Assembly: GCF_004138165.1 (NCBI RefSeq)
Contig: NZ_RYFF01000023.1
Location: forward strand, 1 to 64,000
DNA: 64,000 nucleotides
Direction: 5' to 3'
DNA from: Candidatus Chloroploca sp. Khr17
Lineage (GTDB): Bacteria; Chloroflexota; Chloroflexia; Chloroflexales; Chloroflexaceae
Shown: piece by piece, positions 41,910 to 50,882 of the stretch
Position numbering within the stretch: the first letter of the stretch is position 1
How the letters are laid out: each line of letters begins with the position of its first letter
Translations under genes and position numbers: made by a program
The notes under the pieces: model-generated
Databases searched by the model: none
Told to the model about the DNA's origin: nothing
Seen by the model: the letters and a program-made list of their open reading frames with translations, nothing else

Positions 41910-43190
41910 AGTCAGATACCCAGCGCTAAAGCTACTGGGCTTGTGCTCGCTCCTCCACCCGAAGGTGGCGCAGCACCATAGGCCGTCTGACGTGCGGCCC
42001 GAAAGGCGATATTCACCGCAGCGTTTGTGTCAGCGTTTGCCGTATACCCGCACGAGAGGCACTTGAAATGGGCCTGATCTGCACGGTTCTTCTTGTCGCA
42101 ATGTCCGCAGACCGAACAGGTGCGGCTGGTGTTGCGCGGATCTACCGCAATCACCAGAACGCCCGCCTGCTGCGCCTTGTAGGTGACAAAGCTCCGCAAC
42201 TGCCGAAAAGCCCAACTTGTGCGAAGACGACGCTGCGAACGTCGACAACCATTGTCTGTGCGCGTGCGGATATGGCTCAACTCCTCAAGCGCCAGTGCCT
42301 TCCGTTCCGTCTTCGCTTTTGCCACCAGCTTCTTGCTGATGCAGTGATTCACATCCCGCTGAAAGCGTGTCTCACGACGGGCGTTCTTCCTCAACCGCCA
42401 GCGGGCGCGGCGCGTGTTGGCTTTTTGAAGTCGCTGACGGTGGCGGAAGCGCCGTTCACGAGTCTGCTTCACATCCTCGCCGCTCTACGTTTCACCATCA
42501 CTATCGGCGGCAAGGTTGACAATGCCGAAATCAACACCCAGGAAGCCGGTCGGCTCGTCGGGCGCAGGGCTGGCCTTGGTCTGCGTGATGTGCAGGAAGA
42601 ACTGCCCGTCCCGCTGCATCAGCTCGGCGCCGCCAATCTTCCAGCTCGTATCGTACAGATAGCGTCGCTGAAACTCGCCCAGCACCAGTTGGCCCATGAC
42701 CCGCCCCGTCAGGGTGTTCAGGCTCACGCGGTCGAGGCTCATCAGGCGATAGGTGCGTGCGTCGTAGCGGATCGAGCTATCCGGCTTAAAGGTAGGACAG
42801 GTGTCCGAACCATTCGCCCGCGCCGCTCGAACCGCTTCAGCCGCCTTGTCCCTGGCGCAACAGGCCAGTTGCGCTCCCAGACCGTAATTGACGCGGGTGG
42901 GGCCGTAGACGACGTGATGGAGCTTGTTCTTATTGGTGATACGCTCCTCCCACGCAACCGAGGCGCAGTAGGTTGCCGCCGCGTTGAACGCTTCTGCCGT
43001 CGCAAGAATAGCGGCAACAGCGTCGGCATCAAGCGAGAGCTTGCAGCATACGGTTCGTGTGGAGAGCATTTGTATCATAAGACAAGTATACCACATATCG
43101 AACGCCCGTGCGAGCGCACGCTGAAGCGGGCTAAAGCAGAGCGCTCCTCCCAGCGCGAAAGCTGCTGGGTTTCCGCGCCTAAAGGCAAGC
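41910..43190 (-). mobile_element. IS605-group tnpB-only element
   Basis: The body encodes a TnpB-type nuclease with no TnpA. Near each end is the same hairpin on the plus strand: CCCAGCGCTAAAGCTACTGGG-type (41919-41939) and a copy with two base differences at 43149-43169. Subterminal hairpins are expected of IS200/IS605 ends. The element lies between a GGDEF gene that stops at 41906 and a binding-protein gene that starts at 43196, so boundaries can be placed within a few bases. Mobilisation would need a TnpA elsewhere. Confidence 0.7.
41912..43078 (-). pseudogene. tnpB: RNA-guided nuclease TnpB with an internal stop codon
   Basis: One frame of about 388 codons from ATG 43078, broken by one TAG at 42485-42487, after SDGET and before SGEDVKQTRERRFRHRQRLQ. 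TnpB relatives have Tyr at this position, so a single base change from TAC or TAT explains it. RuvC-I GVDFGIVNLAADSDGE, RuvC-II LALEELSHI, zinc finger C-x-x-C (CSVCGHCDKK ... FKCLSCGY) and RuvC-III ADTNAAVNIA are all kept. Frame and sequence are otherwise intact, so the change is recent or is read through. The guide RNA of TnpB elements overlaps the 3' end of the gene and the right end, which here would be the minus-strand segment near 41905-42050. Confidence 0.85.
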
Positions 43191-43195
43191 ATTCT

Positions 43196-44497
43196 ATGAA
43201 CAAGACCAAGTGGACACGATTCAGATCAACGTTGATCTTGCTGTGCTTCTTGCTTGTTGCCGTACTAGGCTGGGGTTGTCAACTCACCAGTACGAGTTCG
43301 TCCGAGCCAATCAAGGTTGGCATTCTCCATTCCCTGACGGGGACGATGGCCATCAGTGAACAGAGCGTGAGCCAGGCTACGCTGCTTGCTATTGAAGCGA
43401 TCAATGCCCAGGGGGGCGTGCTTGGCCGCAGGCTCGAGCCAGTCCTTCGCGACGGTGCCTCGCAGAGCGCTATCTTTGCGCGTGAGGCCGAGGCCTTGCT
43501 TGTCGAAGAAGACGTGGCCGTGATCTTCGGCTGTTGGACCTCGGCGGCGCGCAAAACGGTCAAGCCCATCGTCGAACAGTATCAGCGCCTCCTCTTCTAT
43601 CCAGTGCAGTATGAGGGCCTCGAGGCGTCACCCAACATCATCTATACCGGGGCCGCCCCCAATCAGCAGATCATTCCCACCGTCAAATGGGCGATGGATA
43701 ACCTCGGCCAACGCTTTTTCCTGATCGGCTCGGATTATATTTTCCCGCACGCCGCCAATGCGATCATGAAAGACCAGATTGGCTCGCTACGTGGCACTAT
43801 CGTCGGTGAACAGTATGTGCTGCTGGGCAGTACCGACGTCGCCGGAGCCGTCGAGGCGATTGTGCAGAGTCGCCCGCAGGTCATTCTGAATACCCTCAAC
43901 GGCGATAGCAATGTCGCCTTTTTCCAGGCCCTCCGCGCCCAAGGCATTACGCCACAGGATATCCCTACGATTTCGTTCAGCATTGCAGAAACTGAACTCG
44001 CGACGATGGGCAGCGCTGCATTCGCGGGTGACTATGCCGCATGGGGCTATTTCCAGAGTCTCGCTGGGCCAGTCAATGCCGCGTTTGTCCAGGCCTATCA
44101 GGCCCGGTATGGCGCTGATGCGGTGATCACCGACCCGATGGAGGCAGCCTATCTGGGGGTCAAGCTCTGGGCCGCTGCGGTTGAGCAAGCAGACAGCCTG
44201 GAATTCAACCGGGTACGCAATGCGCTGCACGGCCTCTCGCTTGAGGCACCCCAGGGTGCGATCAGCGTTGACCCTATAAGCCAGCACCTCTGGCGTACGG
44301 TGCGGATTGGGCAGATCCAGCCTGATGGTCAATTTGAGGTCGTCTGGAGCTCGACCAAGCCCGTGCGTCCGTTGCCCTATCCAGCCTATCGCTCGGTCGA
44401 ACGCTGGGAAGTGTTGCTCAGCGAGCTTCATACCCGCTGGCAAGGCCAGTGGCAGAATCCGTTTGCCCTCCCAACCATTATCGAGGCCGAACCATGA
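43196..44497 (+). CDS. UrtA/AmiC-like ligand-binding lipoprotein, probably sensory
   Basis: A 433-residue type-I periplasmic binding protein (Peripla_BP_5). I start at ATG 43196: the longer open frame runs through the TnpB element. The lipoprotein signal is LILLCFLLVAVLGWGCQL with Cys28. VGILHSLTGTMAISEQSVSQ, EAINAQGGVLGRRLEPVLRD, IFGCWTSAARKTVKPIVEQY and YPVQYEGLEASPNIIYTGAA match the urea/amide-binding UrtA/AmiC group. There is no permease or ATPase gene nearby. Its stop overlaps the ATG of a hybrid kinase by four bases, so a role as the ligand receptor of that kinase, like TorT-TorS or LuxP-LuxQ, is more likely than transport. Ligand: urea, short amides or branched amino acids are candidates. 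Confidence 0.88.
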   Translation: MNKTKWTRFRSTLILLCFLLVAVLGWGCQLTSTSSSEPIKVGILHSLTGTMAISEQSVSQATLLAIEAINAQGGVLGRRLEPVLRDGASQSAIFAREAEALLVEEDVAVIFGCWTSAARKTVKPIVEQYQRLLFYPVQYEGLEASPNIIYTGAAPNQQIIPTVKWAMDNLGQRFFLIGSDYIFPHAANAIMKDQIGSLRGTIVGEQYVLLGSTDVAGAVEAIVQSRPQVILNTLNGDSNVAFFQALRAQGITPQDIPTISFSIAETELATMGSAAFAGDYAAWGYFQSLAGPVNAAFVQAYQARYGADAVITDPMEAAYLGVKLWAAAVEQADSLEFNRVRNALHGLSLEAPQGAISVDPISQHLWRTVRIGQIQPDGQFEVVWSSTKPVRPLPYPAYRSVERWEVLLSELHTRWQGQWQNPFALPTIIEAEP

Positions 44498-47400
44498 TCA
44501 AACTCAAATCTATTGCAACCGAACTCGGCCTGATCTTTTTGACTATTGCCCTTGTGCCAGTCCTGATTGGCTCGATCGTCATCAATCAAGCTTTCAGCAA
44601 CGCGATGCAGCAAAAAGAGCGTGACGCCCTTGCTGAACGTGCTGATGCGGCCCATACCCGCATCGAGAGCTATGTGCTGAACATGATCCAGGATGCCACG
44701 ACCCTCGCAAACTTGCCCGACCTGCCTCCTTTGTTCGATGCCCCCCCAGGTATCATCTCCCCATCTTATGAACTCATCGCCTACCTGAAAACGTTCATTG
44801 CCGAGAAGGGCTACTACGACCTGCTGCTCATTGATCAGGGCGGGACGATCCGCTATTCGCTCAAGGCCGAGGCCGATCTGGGCCAGAATATCTACGATGA
44901 AATGCTTGGGCAGACCGAATTGGCCCGTACGATTGATGCCGCCAATACCCTCTTGCAGACCGAGGTCTCTGATTTTGGTTTCTATGCGCCCAGCAATGCT
45001 CCGGCCGCGTTCCTCGCTGCCCCGATCTTCCAAGATGGCGTCATCGTCGGCAATATCGTCTTGCAAATCGAGCCGCAGGAACTCTACGCGATCGTCAATC
45101 GCTTCGCCGGGCTCGGAACAACGGGCGAAATCCTGATGGGGGCCTATGATCATGAACGCCTGATGATCACGGTACCACCCCGGCATAACCCCGACCTGCC
45201 GCATCAAGCGCTTGACGAGGCCGCCTTTCTCCCCCTTCGCGAGGCCTTGCGGGGTGCGCAGGGTAGCGGGATCTATCCAGACTATCGCAACGAGGAGACG
45301 CTGGCCGTTTGGCGGTATCTTCCCTCGCTCAACTGGGGCATGGTCGTCAAAATTGACACCGCCGAACTCTATGCCCCGATTCGACGCAACGAGATGATCG
45401 GACACTGGATTTTGGGCGGGTCGCTCATTCTGGTCATTGGGGCAATGTTGCTCGCCAATCGGTTGATTTCCCAACCAATCATTCAGTTCTCACAGGCCGT
45501 ACGGGCCCTGCGCCATGAGCCCATGCCATCGCAGGTGCAGATCAAGGCTCGTCACGAGATCAAAGAGTTAGTGGATGATTTCAACCTCTTGATTGTTGAT
45601 GTCCGCTCAGAATTCGAGCATCTCGTGGCAGATCGCACGGGTACCATCCAAGAGAGCATGGAACGTTTTGATCAACTGGCCCGCCAGAGTCGCACCGTTA
45701 CCTGGGAAGTTGATCCCACCGGATGCTTCCGCTTCCTCAGCCCGGTCGCCGAAGAGGTCTTTGGCTATCATCCTGAGGAGATTATCGGGAAGAAGTATTT
45801 CTACGACCTGCACCCTCCCGAGGAACGTGAACGCTTTAAAACCGAGGTATTCGCGGCCTTTGAACGTCGTGAGGCTTTTGTCGATCTCGTCAATCCCATC
45901 GTTGCCAAAGATGGACACCAGATCTGGGTCGCCTCCAACGCCTTGCCAATGCTCGGCCCGGATGGTGAACTGCTTGGCTATCGTGGGACTGACACCGATA
46001 TTTCGGCTCGCAAAGCGCAAGAACAACATCTGCTTGAAACGAGTCGCTTTCATGCCACAGCCGCGAAACTCGCCACCGCCAATGCCAATCTGCGCATTGA
46101 TGCGATTGATGAGGGCATCCATGCATGCCTCGCGATTCTCGGCGAGTTTATGTCAGCCCAACGCGCTTATGTCTTCAGCAATGATTTCGCCAATGAAACC
46201 TGGTCAAACACCTACGAATGGTGCGCCGAAGGCGTGGCGTCACAGATCGCCGATCTGCAAGACGTCCCGTTTGACACGTTTCCCGGGTTGATCGAACGGT
46301 TCCAGCGTGGCGAGCTGCTCGCGCTCGGTAGCCTTGACCAGATCCCTGCCGAGATGCAGGATGCCGCTGCGCTCCTGGAGATGCAAGAGATCAAGGCAAT
46401 GATTATGCAACCAATGATCGTTGACGGTGCCTTGATCGGGTTTCTTGGGTTTGATGATACGACCCGGGAACGGGTTTTTACCAATACCGAATATGCCCTG
46501 CTCGCGCTTGCCGCCGATAATTTTGCCGCCACGCTGGCCCGTCACGGCCAGTTTATGCGCGAGAAAGCAACCAATGAGCAACTCAAGCAAACCATCGCCC
46601 GGGCCAACGAATTGGCCATCCGTGCCGAGGCCGCCAGTGTCGCCAAGTCCGAGTTTCTCGCCAATATGAGCCACGAAATTCGCACCCCCCTCAATGCGAT
46701 CATTGGCTTCCTGGAACTGGCCCTCAAGACCGACCTTATGCCCAAACAGTCTGATTACCTCGTGAAGAGCCGTTTTGCGTCGCAGACACTGCTCAGAACG
46801 ATTAACGATATTCTCGATTTTTCGAAGATCGAGGCAGGCAAGCTAGAACTGGATCATGCCCCGTTTGTGCTGGCCGAAACGCTCAACAATGTCTCGAATA
46901 TGCTCGCCGAACGAGCCGCCCTCAAGGGCATCGAATTGTGCCTTCACCTTGACCGTACAATGCCCAGGATGTTTGTGGGCGATGCCTTCCGCCTCGAACA
47001 GGTGCTGATCAATCTGGTCGGCAATGCGATCAAGTTTACCGAGACCGGTGAAGTCAATGTGCGTGCGGAACTGGCCGAACACCACGACGATCAAGTCTTG
47101 CTGCGCTTCACGGTGCAGGATACCGGTATCGGGATGGCTGCCGAGGAACGTGCCCGCCTCTTTGTTCCCTTTGTCCAGGCCGATGGCTCAATGACCCGCC
47201 GCTTTGGTGGCACCGGGCTGGGCCTCGCGATCTCACGTTCGCTTGTAACGATGATGAGTGGAACCATTGAGGTCACAAGCACGCCAGGCGAGGGCAGTAC
47301 GTTTGCTTTTACCATAGCCTGCAGGCTCGCCGATGAACAGATGCAGCCTCACCCCGATTTTGCCTTGCCCGCCACGTTGCACGGACGCAAAGCACTGGTG

Positions 47401-48945
47401 GTTGACGACAACGCGCATGCCCGTGAACTCTTGCAAGAGATGCTCCAAACGTTTCAATTTCGTGTAACGACGGCTGCATCGGGTGAAGAAGCCCTCGCCC
47501 ACCTCGAAGCAACGCCCGCCGATGACCCCTTTGCGCTCGTGCTGATGGACTGGCGTATGCCAGGGCTCGATGGCATTGAAGCAACAACCCAGATCCAGCG
47601 CAAGCTTGCCGATCGCGCGCTGCCGCTCATCATTATGGTCACTGCCTATGGCCGCGAAACAATTATGCGCCGCTCGGCAGAGGTCGGCATCGGTGCCTTC
47701 CTCACCAAGCCGATCAACGAAGCGTCGCTCTACCATGCCATCCTCGATCTCTTTGATCAGCCTGACAACCTGAACCTTCACCACGACCAAACAGCCGGGG
47801 CTACCACGATCGAAAGCTATCGCAACAACCTCATGGGCCGTCGCATCCTCCTGGCCGAAGACAGTCCCTTCAATCAACAAGTCGCGGTTGAATTACTCGC
47901 CGAAGTGGGCATCGAGGTTGCCGTGGCTTGGCATGGCCGCCAGGCGGTCGAGATGTTGCTGGGCGACGATCCAAAGCGCTACGATGCCGTCTTGATGGAT
48001 GTGCAGATGCCCGTTATGGATGGCTTCGAGGCAACCCGTACGATTCGCGAAGACGCAGCGTTGCGCGATCTCCCGATTATCGCCCTGACCGCCCACGCCA
48101 TCAGCGGCGACCGCGACCGCTGTCTGGCCGCTGGCATGAACGATTACATCAGCAAGCCGATCGCAAGCCAGCAACTCTTTCAAACCCTGCTACGCTGGGT
48201 ATCACCTGGTGAAGAACCGGGTACACTACCGCCGATCATCACAGGAAGAGCGATGTCGCCCCAAACAGACCCCGCGGAAACCGACCCGCCTGAAGCAAAC
48301 CAGGCCCTCCCAGAAACACTTGAAGGCCTCGCCATCAAGCGGGCGATCCAGCGTCTGGGGGGCAAAACCAAACTCTATCGGCAACTCATCCAGAGTTTTC
48401 TGGTTGAGCATGGCAATGATGCCGAACGCATCAAAGAGGCCCTCACGACCAATCAACCCAACGAGGCGCTGCGCATTGCACACACCCTGAAAGGCGTTGC
48501 AGGAACTATCGGGGCAACCGAATTGCACACCGAGGCCGATCGCATTGAACAGGCCCTCAAAACCGCCCCCAACGAACCACTGGATCTGAAGGCTCTGCAG
48601 CAGACCTGCACGCGTCTCAAAAACCTCTTGCCAACCCTCTTCCACCAAGAACAAGAGGAGGTGGAAACAAGGACACAACCTTTGCCGCTCCTCGATGATC
48701 AGACACGTCTCCTTGCCCAACCACAATTTGAACAATTAGCGGCTCTACTCAGCACCGGCAACTTTGCCGTCCGCAAATACCTCACCTCGCTCGAGCAAAG
48801 CATCCCTAGCCTCAGCAGCCTCCCCGAATTTCAAACCCTCGCGCGCCACGTCAACAACTTTGCCCTCGACGAAGCCCGCACCGCCCTCCCCCACCTCACC
48901 GCCCGCCTTGGCTTCACGCCTATGAACGATCCACCTGAGACATAA
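44494..48945 (+). CDS. hybrid sensor histidine kinase with two receivers and an HPt domain
   Basis: A 1483-residue membrane phosphorelay protein. ATG 44494 overlaps the stop of the upstream binding-protein gene. TM1 is about residues 10-32, then a roughly 270-residue extracytoplasmic dCache/PAS-like domain, and TM2 is about 308-328 followed by a HAMP-like segment. A PAS domain (VTWEVDPTGCFRFLSPVAEE, about 400-525) and a GAF-like domain (about 535-690) follow. The dimerisation helix has His727 (FLANMSHEIRTPLNAIIGF), then the ATPase domain (NLVGNAIKFTETGEV, GTGLGLAIS). Receivers have Asp1019 (LMDWRMPG) and Asp1169 (LMDVQMPVMDG). The HPt has His1330 (IAHTLKGVAGTIG). The final phosphate acceptor may be the REC-GGDEF protein encoded just before the TnpB element. 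Confidence 0.93.
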   Translation: MIKLKSIATELGLIFLTIALVPVLIGSIVINQAFSNAMQQKERDALAERADAAHTRIESYVLNMIQDATTLANLPDLPPLFDAPPGIISPSYELIAYLKTFIAEKGYYDLLLIDQGGTIRYSLKAEADLGQNIYDEMLGQTELARTIDAANTLLQTEVSDFGFYAPSNAPAAFLAAPIFQDGVIVGNIVLQIEPQELYAIVNRFAGLGTTGEILMGAYDHERLMITVPPRHNPDLPHQALDEAAFLPLREALRGAQGSGIYPDYRNEETLAVWRYLPSLNWGMVVKIDTAELYAPIRRNEMIGHWILGGSLILVIGAMLLANRLISQPIIQFSQAVRALRHEPMPSQVQIKARHEIKELVDDFNLLIVDVRSEFEHLVADRTGTIQESMERFDQLARQSRTVTWEVDPTGCFRFLSPVAEEVFGYHPEEIIGKKYFYDLHPPEERERFKTEVFAAFERREAFVDLVNPIVAKDGHQIWVASNALPMLGPDGELLGYRGTDTDISARKAQEQHLLETSRFHATAAKLATANANLRIDAIDEGIHACLAILGEFMSAQRAYVFSNDFANETWSNTYEWCAEGVASQIADLQDVPFDTFPGLIERFQRGELLALGSLDQIPAEMQDAAALLEMQEIKAMIMQPMIVDGALIGFLGFDDTTRERVFTNTEYALLALAADNFAATLARHGQFMREKATNEQLKQTIARANELAIRAEAASVAKSEFLANMSHEIRTPLNAIIGFLELALKTDLMPKQSDYLVKSRFASQTLLRTINDILDFSKIEAGKLELDHAPFVLAETLNNVSNMLAERAALKGIELCLHLDRTMPRMFVGDAFRLEQVLINLVGNAIKFTETGEVNVRAELAEHHDDQVLLRFTVQDTGIGMAAEERARLFVPFVQADGSMTRRFGGTGLGLAISRSLVTMMSGTIEVTSTPGEGSTFAFTIACRLADEQMQPHPDFALPATLHGRKALVVDDNAHARELLQEMLQTFQFRVTTAASGEEALAHLEATPADDPFALVLMDWRMPGLDGIEATTQIQRKLADRALPLIIMVTAYGRETIMRRSAEVGIGAFLTKPINEASLYHAILDLFDQPDNLNLHHDQTAGATTIESYRNNLMGRRILLAEDSPFNQQVAVELLAEVGIEVAVAWHGRQAVEMLLGDDPKRYDAVLMDVQMPVMDGFEATRTIREDAALRDLPIIALTAHAISGDRDRCLAAGMNDYISKPIASQQLFQTLLRWVSPGEEPGTLPPIITGRAMSPQTDPAETDPPEANQALPETLEGLAIKRAIQRLGGKTKLYRQLIQSFLVEHGNDAERIKEALTTNQPNEALRIAHTLKGVAGTIGATELHTEADRIEQALKTAPNEPLDLKALQQTCTRLKNLLPTLFHQEQEEVETRTQPLPLLDDQTRLLAQPQFEQLAALLSTGNFAVRKYLTSLEQSIPSLSSLPEFQTLARHVNNFALDEARTALPHLTARLGFTPMNDPPET

Positions 48946-48972
48946 GAAACGTTGGATTGCGCACCCCAGGCA

Positions 48973-49026
48973 TCTCTTCGAACGCTTCCGGGAAGCTCTC
49001 ATGCTTCCCGGAGGCGTTCGAAGAGA
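48973..49026. terminator. large hairpin between the kinase gene and the glucosylglycerate operon
   Basis: The arms 48973-48996 and 49003-49026 form a 24-bp stem with one internal mismatch or U-G pair and a 6-base loop. There is no U tract. A TATAAT box at 49042-49047 just downstream probably belongs to the next operon. Confidence 0.6.
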
Positions 49027-49115
49027 TGGTACAATACCCGGTATAATCCCTAAAGCCCCGGTGCAACCATGGGCCTCGGGGTCCAACGTGTACCTCACAT
49101 CATGGAGGAGCGCTT

Positions 49116-50882
49116 GTGTATGTTCCGGCATCGCCGTATCTGCTTGGCCTGGAAAACCGCATTCGGCTTCAAAAGATCCCTTTTAGCGATCGAGGCTCAC
49201 GGTTACTGATCTATCAAGAACGCCGCATTCCCGATACGCTCTATCTGAAACTGGCCGAACGCCTGACCGCCCTTACCCCCGGCCTCTCTTCATATCGCGC
49301 ACGACCACCGTTTATCTCCAATCTGCGCCTGGTTGATGCCGAGGGACGCCCGGTGCGCTTCGAGGTGACAACCTATCCCCACGCGCTTGTCTTTCAAACC
49401 CCGATCGGTGAGTTCCGGCTTGTGTTTCAAGATCATCAGACGGTCAGTTTTGGGCTCCCCAATGGGATCGCTAGTGGAATTCGCTTTACCGTCTCACCCG
49501 ATCTCGCCCGGCCAGATGCCTACGGCGGTGAGTTCAAAACGGTACGCAACTGCGCCTATTCAACCAATGGCGAATTGGTGCTCAATCAGGTGGAACATAA
49601 TGGCAGTGGCTACGATGTTATTTTAACGGCTCAGGGCGACGCCGATACGGCCATTACGCTGCATATTCAACCCGGGATGGAACTCGACCGTACCATCGTC
49701 CCGTTTCGGGCAGCGCTCGCCGCCGCCGAGGTTCGCTGGCACCGCTGGTTTGATGCCGTGCCCTCGGTTGACGAACCCTATCGTTCACAGTACTACTACG
49801 CATGGTGGGTGCTTGGTAACAATATCCTCGCGCCGTATGGCTATTTTCGCCGTGAGAGTGTCGCCCCTAGCAAGGCTCACTATGTCGGTGCGTGGCAGTG
49901 GGATAACTATTTTCACGCCCTGGCCTTTCGCTATACCGATCCCCGCCTCGCCAGCGATCAGATCCAGTTTATGCTCGACCATCAGTTGCCCGATGGCATG
50001 ATCCCCGATGCAGTCTACGATGAAGGGACGATTACCCAACTCGAGGTGCCCGTCGCCGCAGCGGTGACTAAACCCCCTATTGCCGCCTGGGTCGCCATGC
50101 TGGTCTATGCCCAGACCGGGGATATGGCGATGCTCCGTGAGATCTATGATCCACTGGTGCGCTGGAATTCATGGTGGTTTGGCCTTAATGACGATGATGC
50201 CGATGGCATTGTGCAGTATTCCCATCCCTTCTCTTCTGGCCTCGATGATAGTCCACTCTGGGATTATGGCATGCCCGTTGAAGCTGTCGATCTCAATACA
50301 TATCTTTGTTTACAGATGGAAGCTTTAGGAAAAATGGCCCGTCTGCTCGGGCGCAACCGTGAGGCCGAGCTGTGGAAACATCGTTCCGCCGCCCTGGCCC
50401 ATCGGATGATCGAGCATTTTTATGATGCCCAGCGCGGCCTCTTCTGGTCACACCATCACCATCAGCCTCTCCAGGTGATGACCCCTTTTAGCCTCTACCC
50501 GCTCTGGACAGGGCAGATGAGTCCGGCCATCAATGATCGGTTGGTCGCCCATCTCCACGATGCGGGGACTTTCTGGACGCCGCATCCATTGCCGACGGTG
50601 GCGATCAGCGATCCCCACTTCGACCCCAACCAGATGTGGCGCGGCCCCGTCTGGATCAATATTAACTATATCTTTGTCGAGGCCCTGCAACGCACTGGCT
50701 ACCGCGATCTGGCCCAAACGCTCGCCGAACGCACGCTGCGTCTAGTGATGGGGCAAAGCGATATTTATGAGTATTATCATCCACTGACTGGTGAACCGCC
50801 GCCCAAAGCAGCCCCGATGTTTGGCTGGTCGGCGGCATGTTATATTGATCTGGCGATCCGTATGAGTCGAGGGGAGATCTAG
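49116..50882 (+). CDS. GH63-like glycoside hydrolase, glucosylglycerate/mannosylglycerate hydrolase candidate
   Basis: A 588-residue protein starting at GTG 49116, with GGAGGAG five bases upstream. The N-terminal 230 residues form a beta-sandwich-like part. The (alpha/alpha)6 domain shows HYVGAWQWDNYFHALAFRYT (about 248-267), DHQLPDGMIPDAVYDEGT, and a C-terminal MWRGPVWININYIFVEALQR and EYYHPLTGEPP. The W-D-x-x-F and E-Y-Y-x-P segments carry the acidic pair typical of GH63-type enzymes such as mannosylglycerate and glucosylglycerate hydrolases. The next genes make glucosylglycerate, which supports that substrate. Annotation as a generic glycogen-debranching or trehalase-like enzyme is the alternative. 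Its TAG overlaps the GTG start of the following GT4 gene by one base. Confidence 0.75.
   Translation: MYVPASPYLLGLENRIRLQKIPFSDRGSRLLIYQERRIPDTLYLKLAERLTALTPGLSSYRARPPFISNLRLVDAEGRPVRFEVTTYPHALVFQTPIGEFRLVFQDHQTVSFGLPNGIASGIRFTVSPDLARPDAYGGEFKTVRNCAYSTNGELVLNQVEHNGSGYDVILTAQGDADTAITLHIQPGMELDRTIVPFRAALAAAEVRWHRWFDAVPSVDEPYRSQYYYAWWVLGNNILAPYGYFRRESVAPSKAHYVGAWQWDNYFHALAFRYTDPRLASDQIQFMLDHQLPDGMIPDAVYDEGTITQLEVPVAAAVTKPPIAAWVAMLVYAQTGDMAMLREIYDPLVRWNSWWFGLNDDDADGIVQYSHPFSSGLDDSPLWDYGMPVEAVDLNTYLCLQMEALGKMARLLGRNREAELWKHRSAALAHRMIEHFYDAQRGLFWSHHHHQPLQVMTPFSLYPLWTGQMSPAINDRLVAHLHDAGTFWTPHPLPTVAISDPHFDPNQMWRGPVWININYIFVEALQRTGYRDLAQTLAERTLRLVMGQSDIYEYYHPLTGEPPPKAAPMFGWSAACYIDLAIRMSRGEI

Noticed and set aside
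42068-43195. N-terminal extension of the binding-protein frame through the TnpB element
   Set aside because: It is antisense to tnpB motifs. The true start at 43196 gives a lipoprotein signal.
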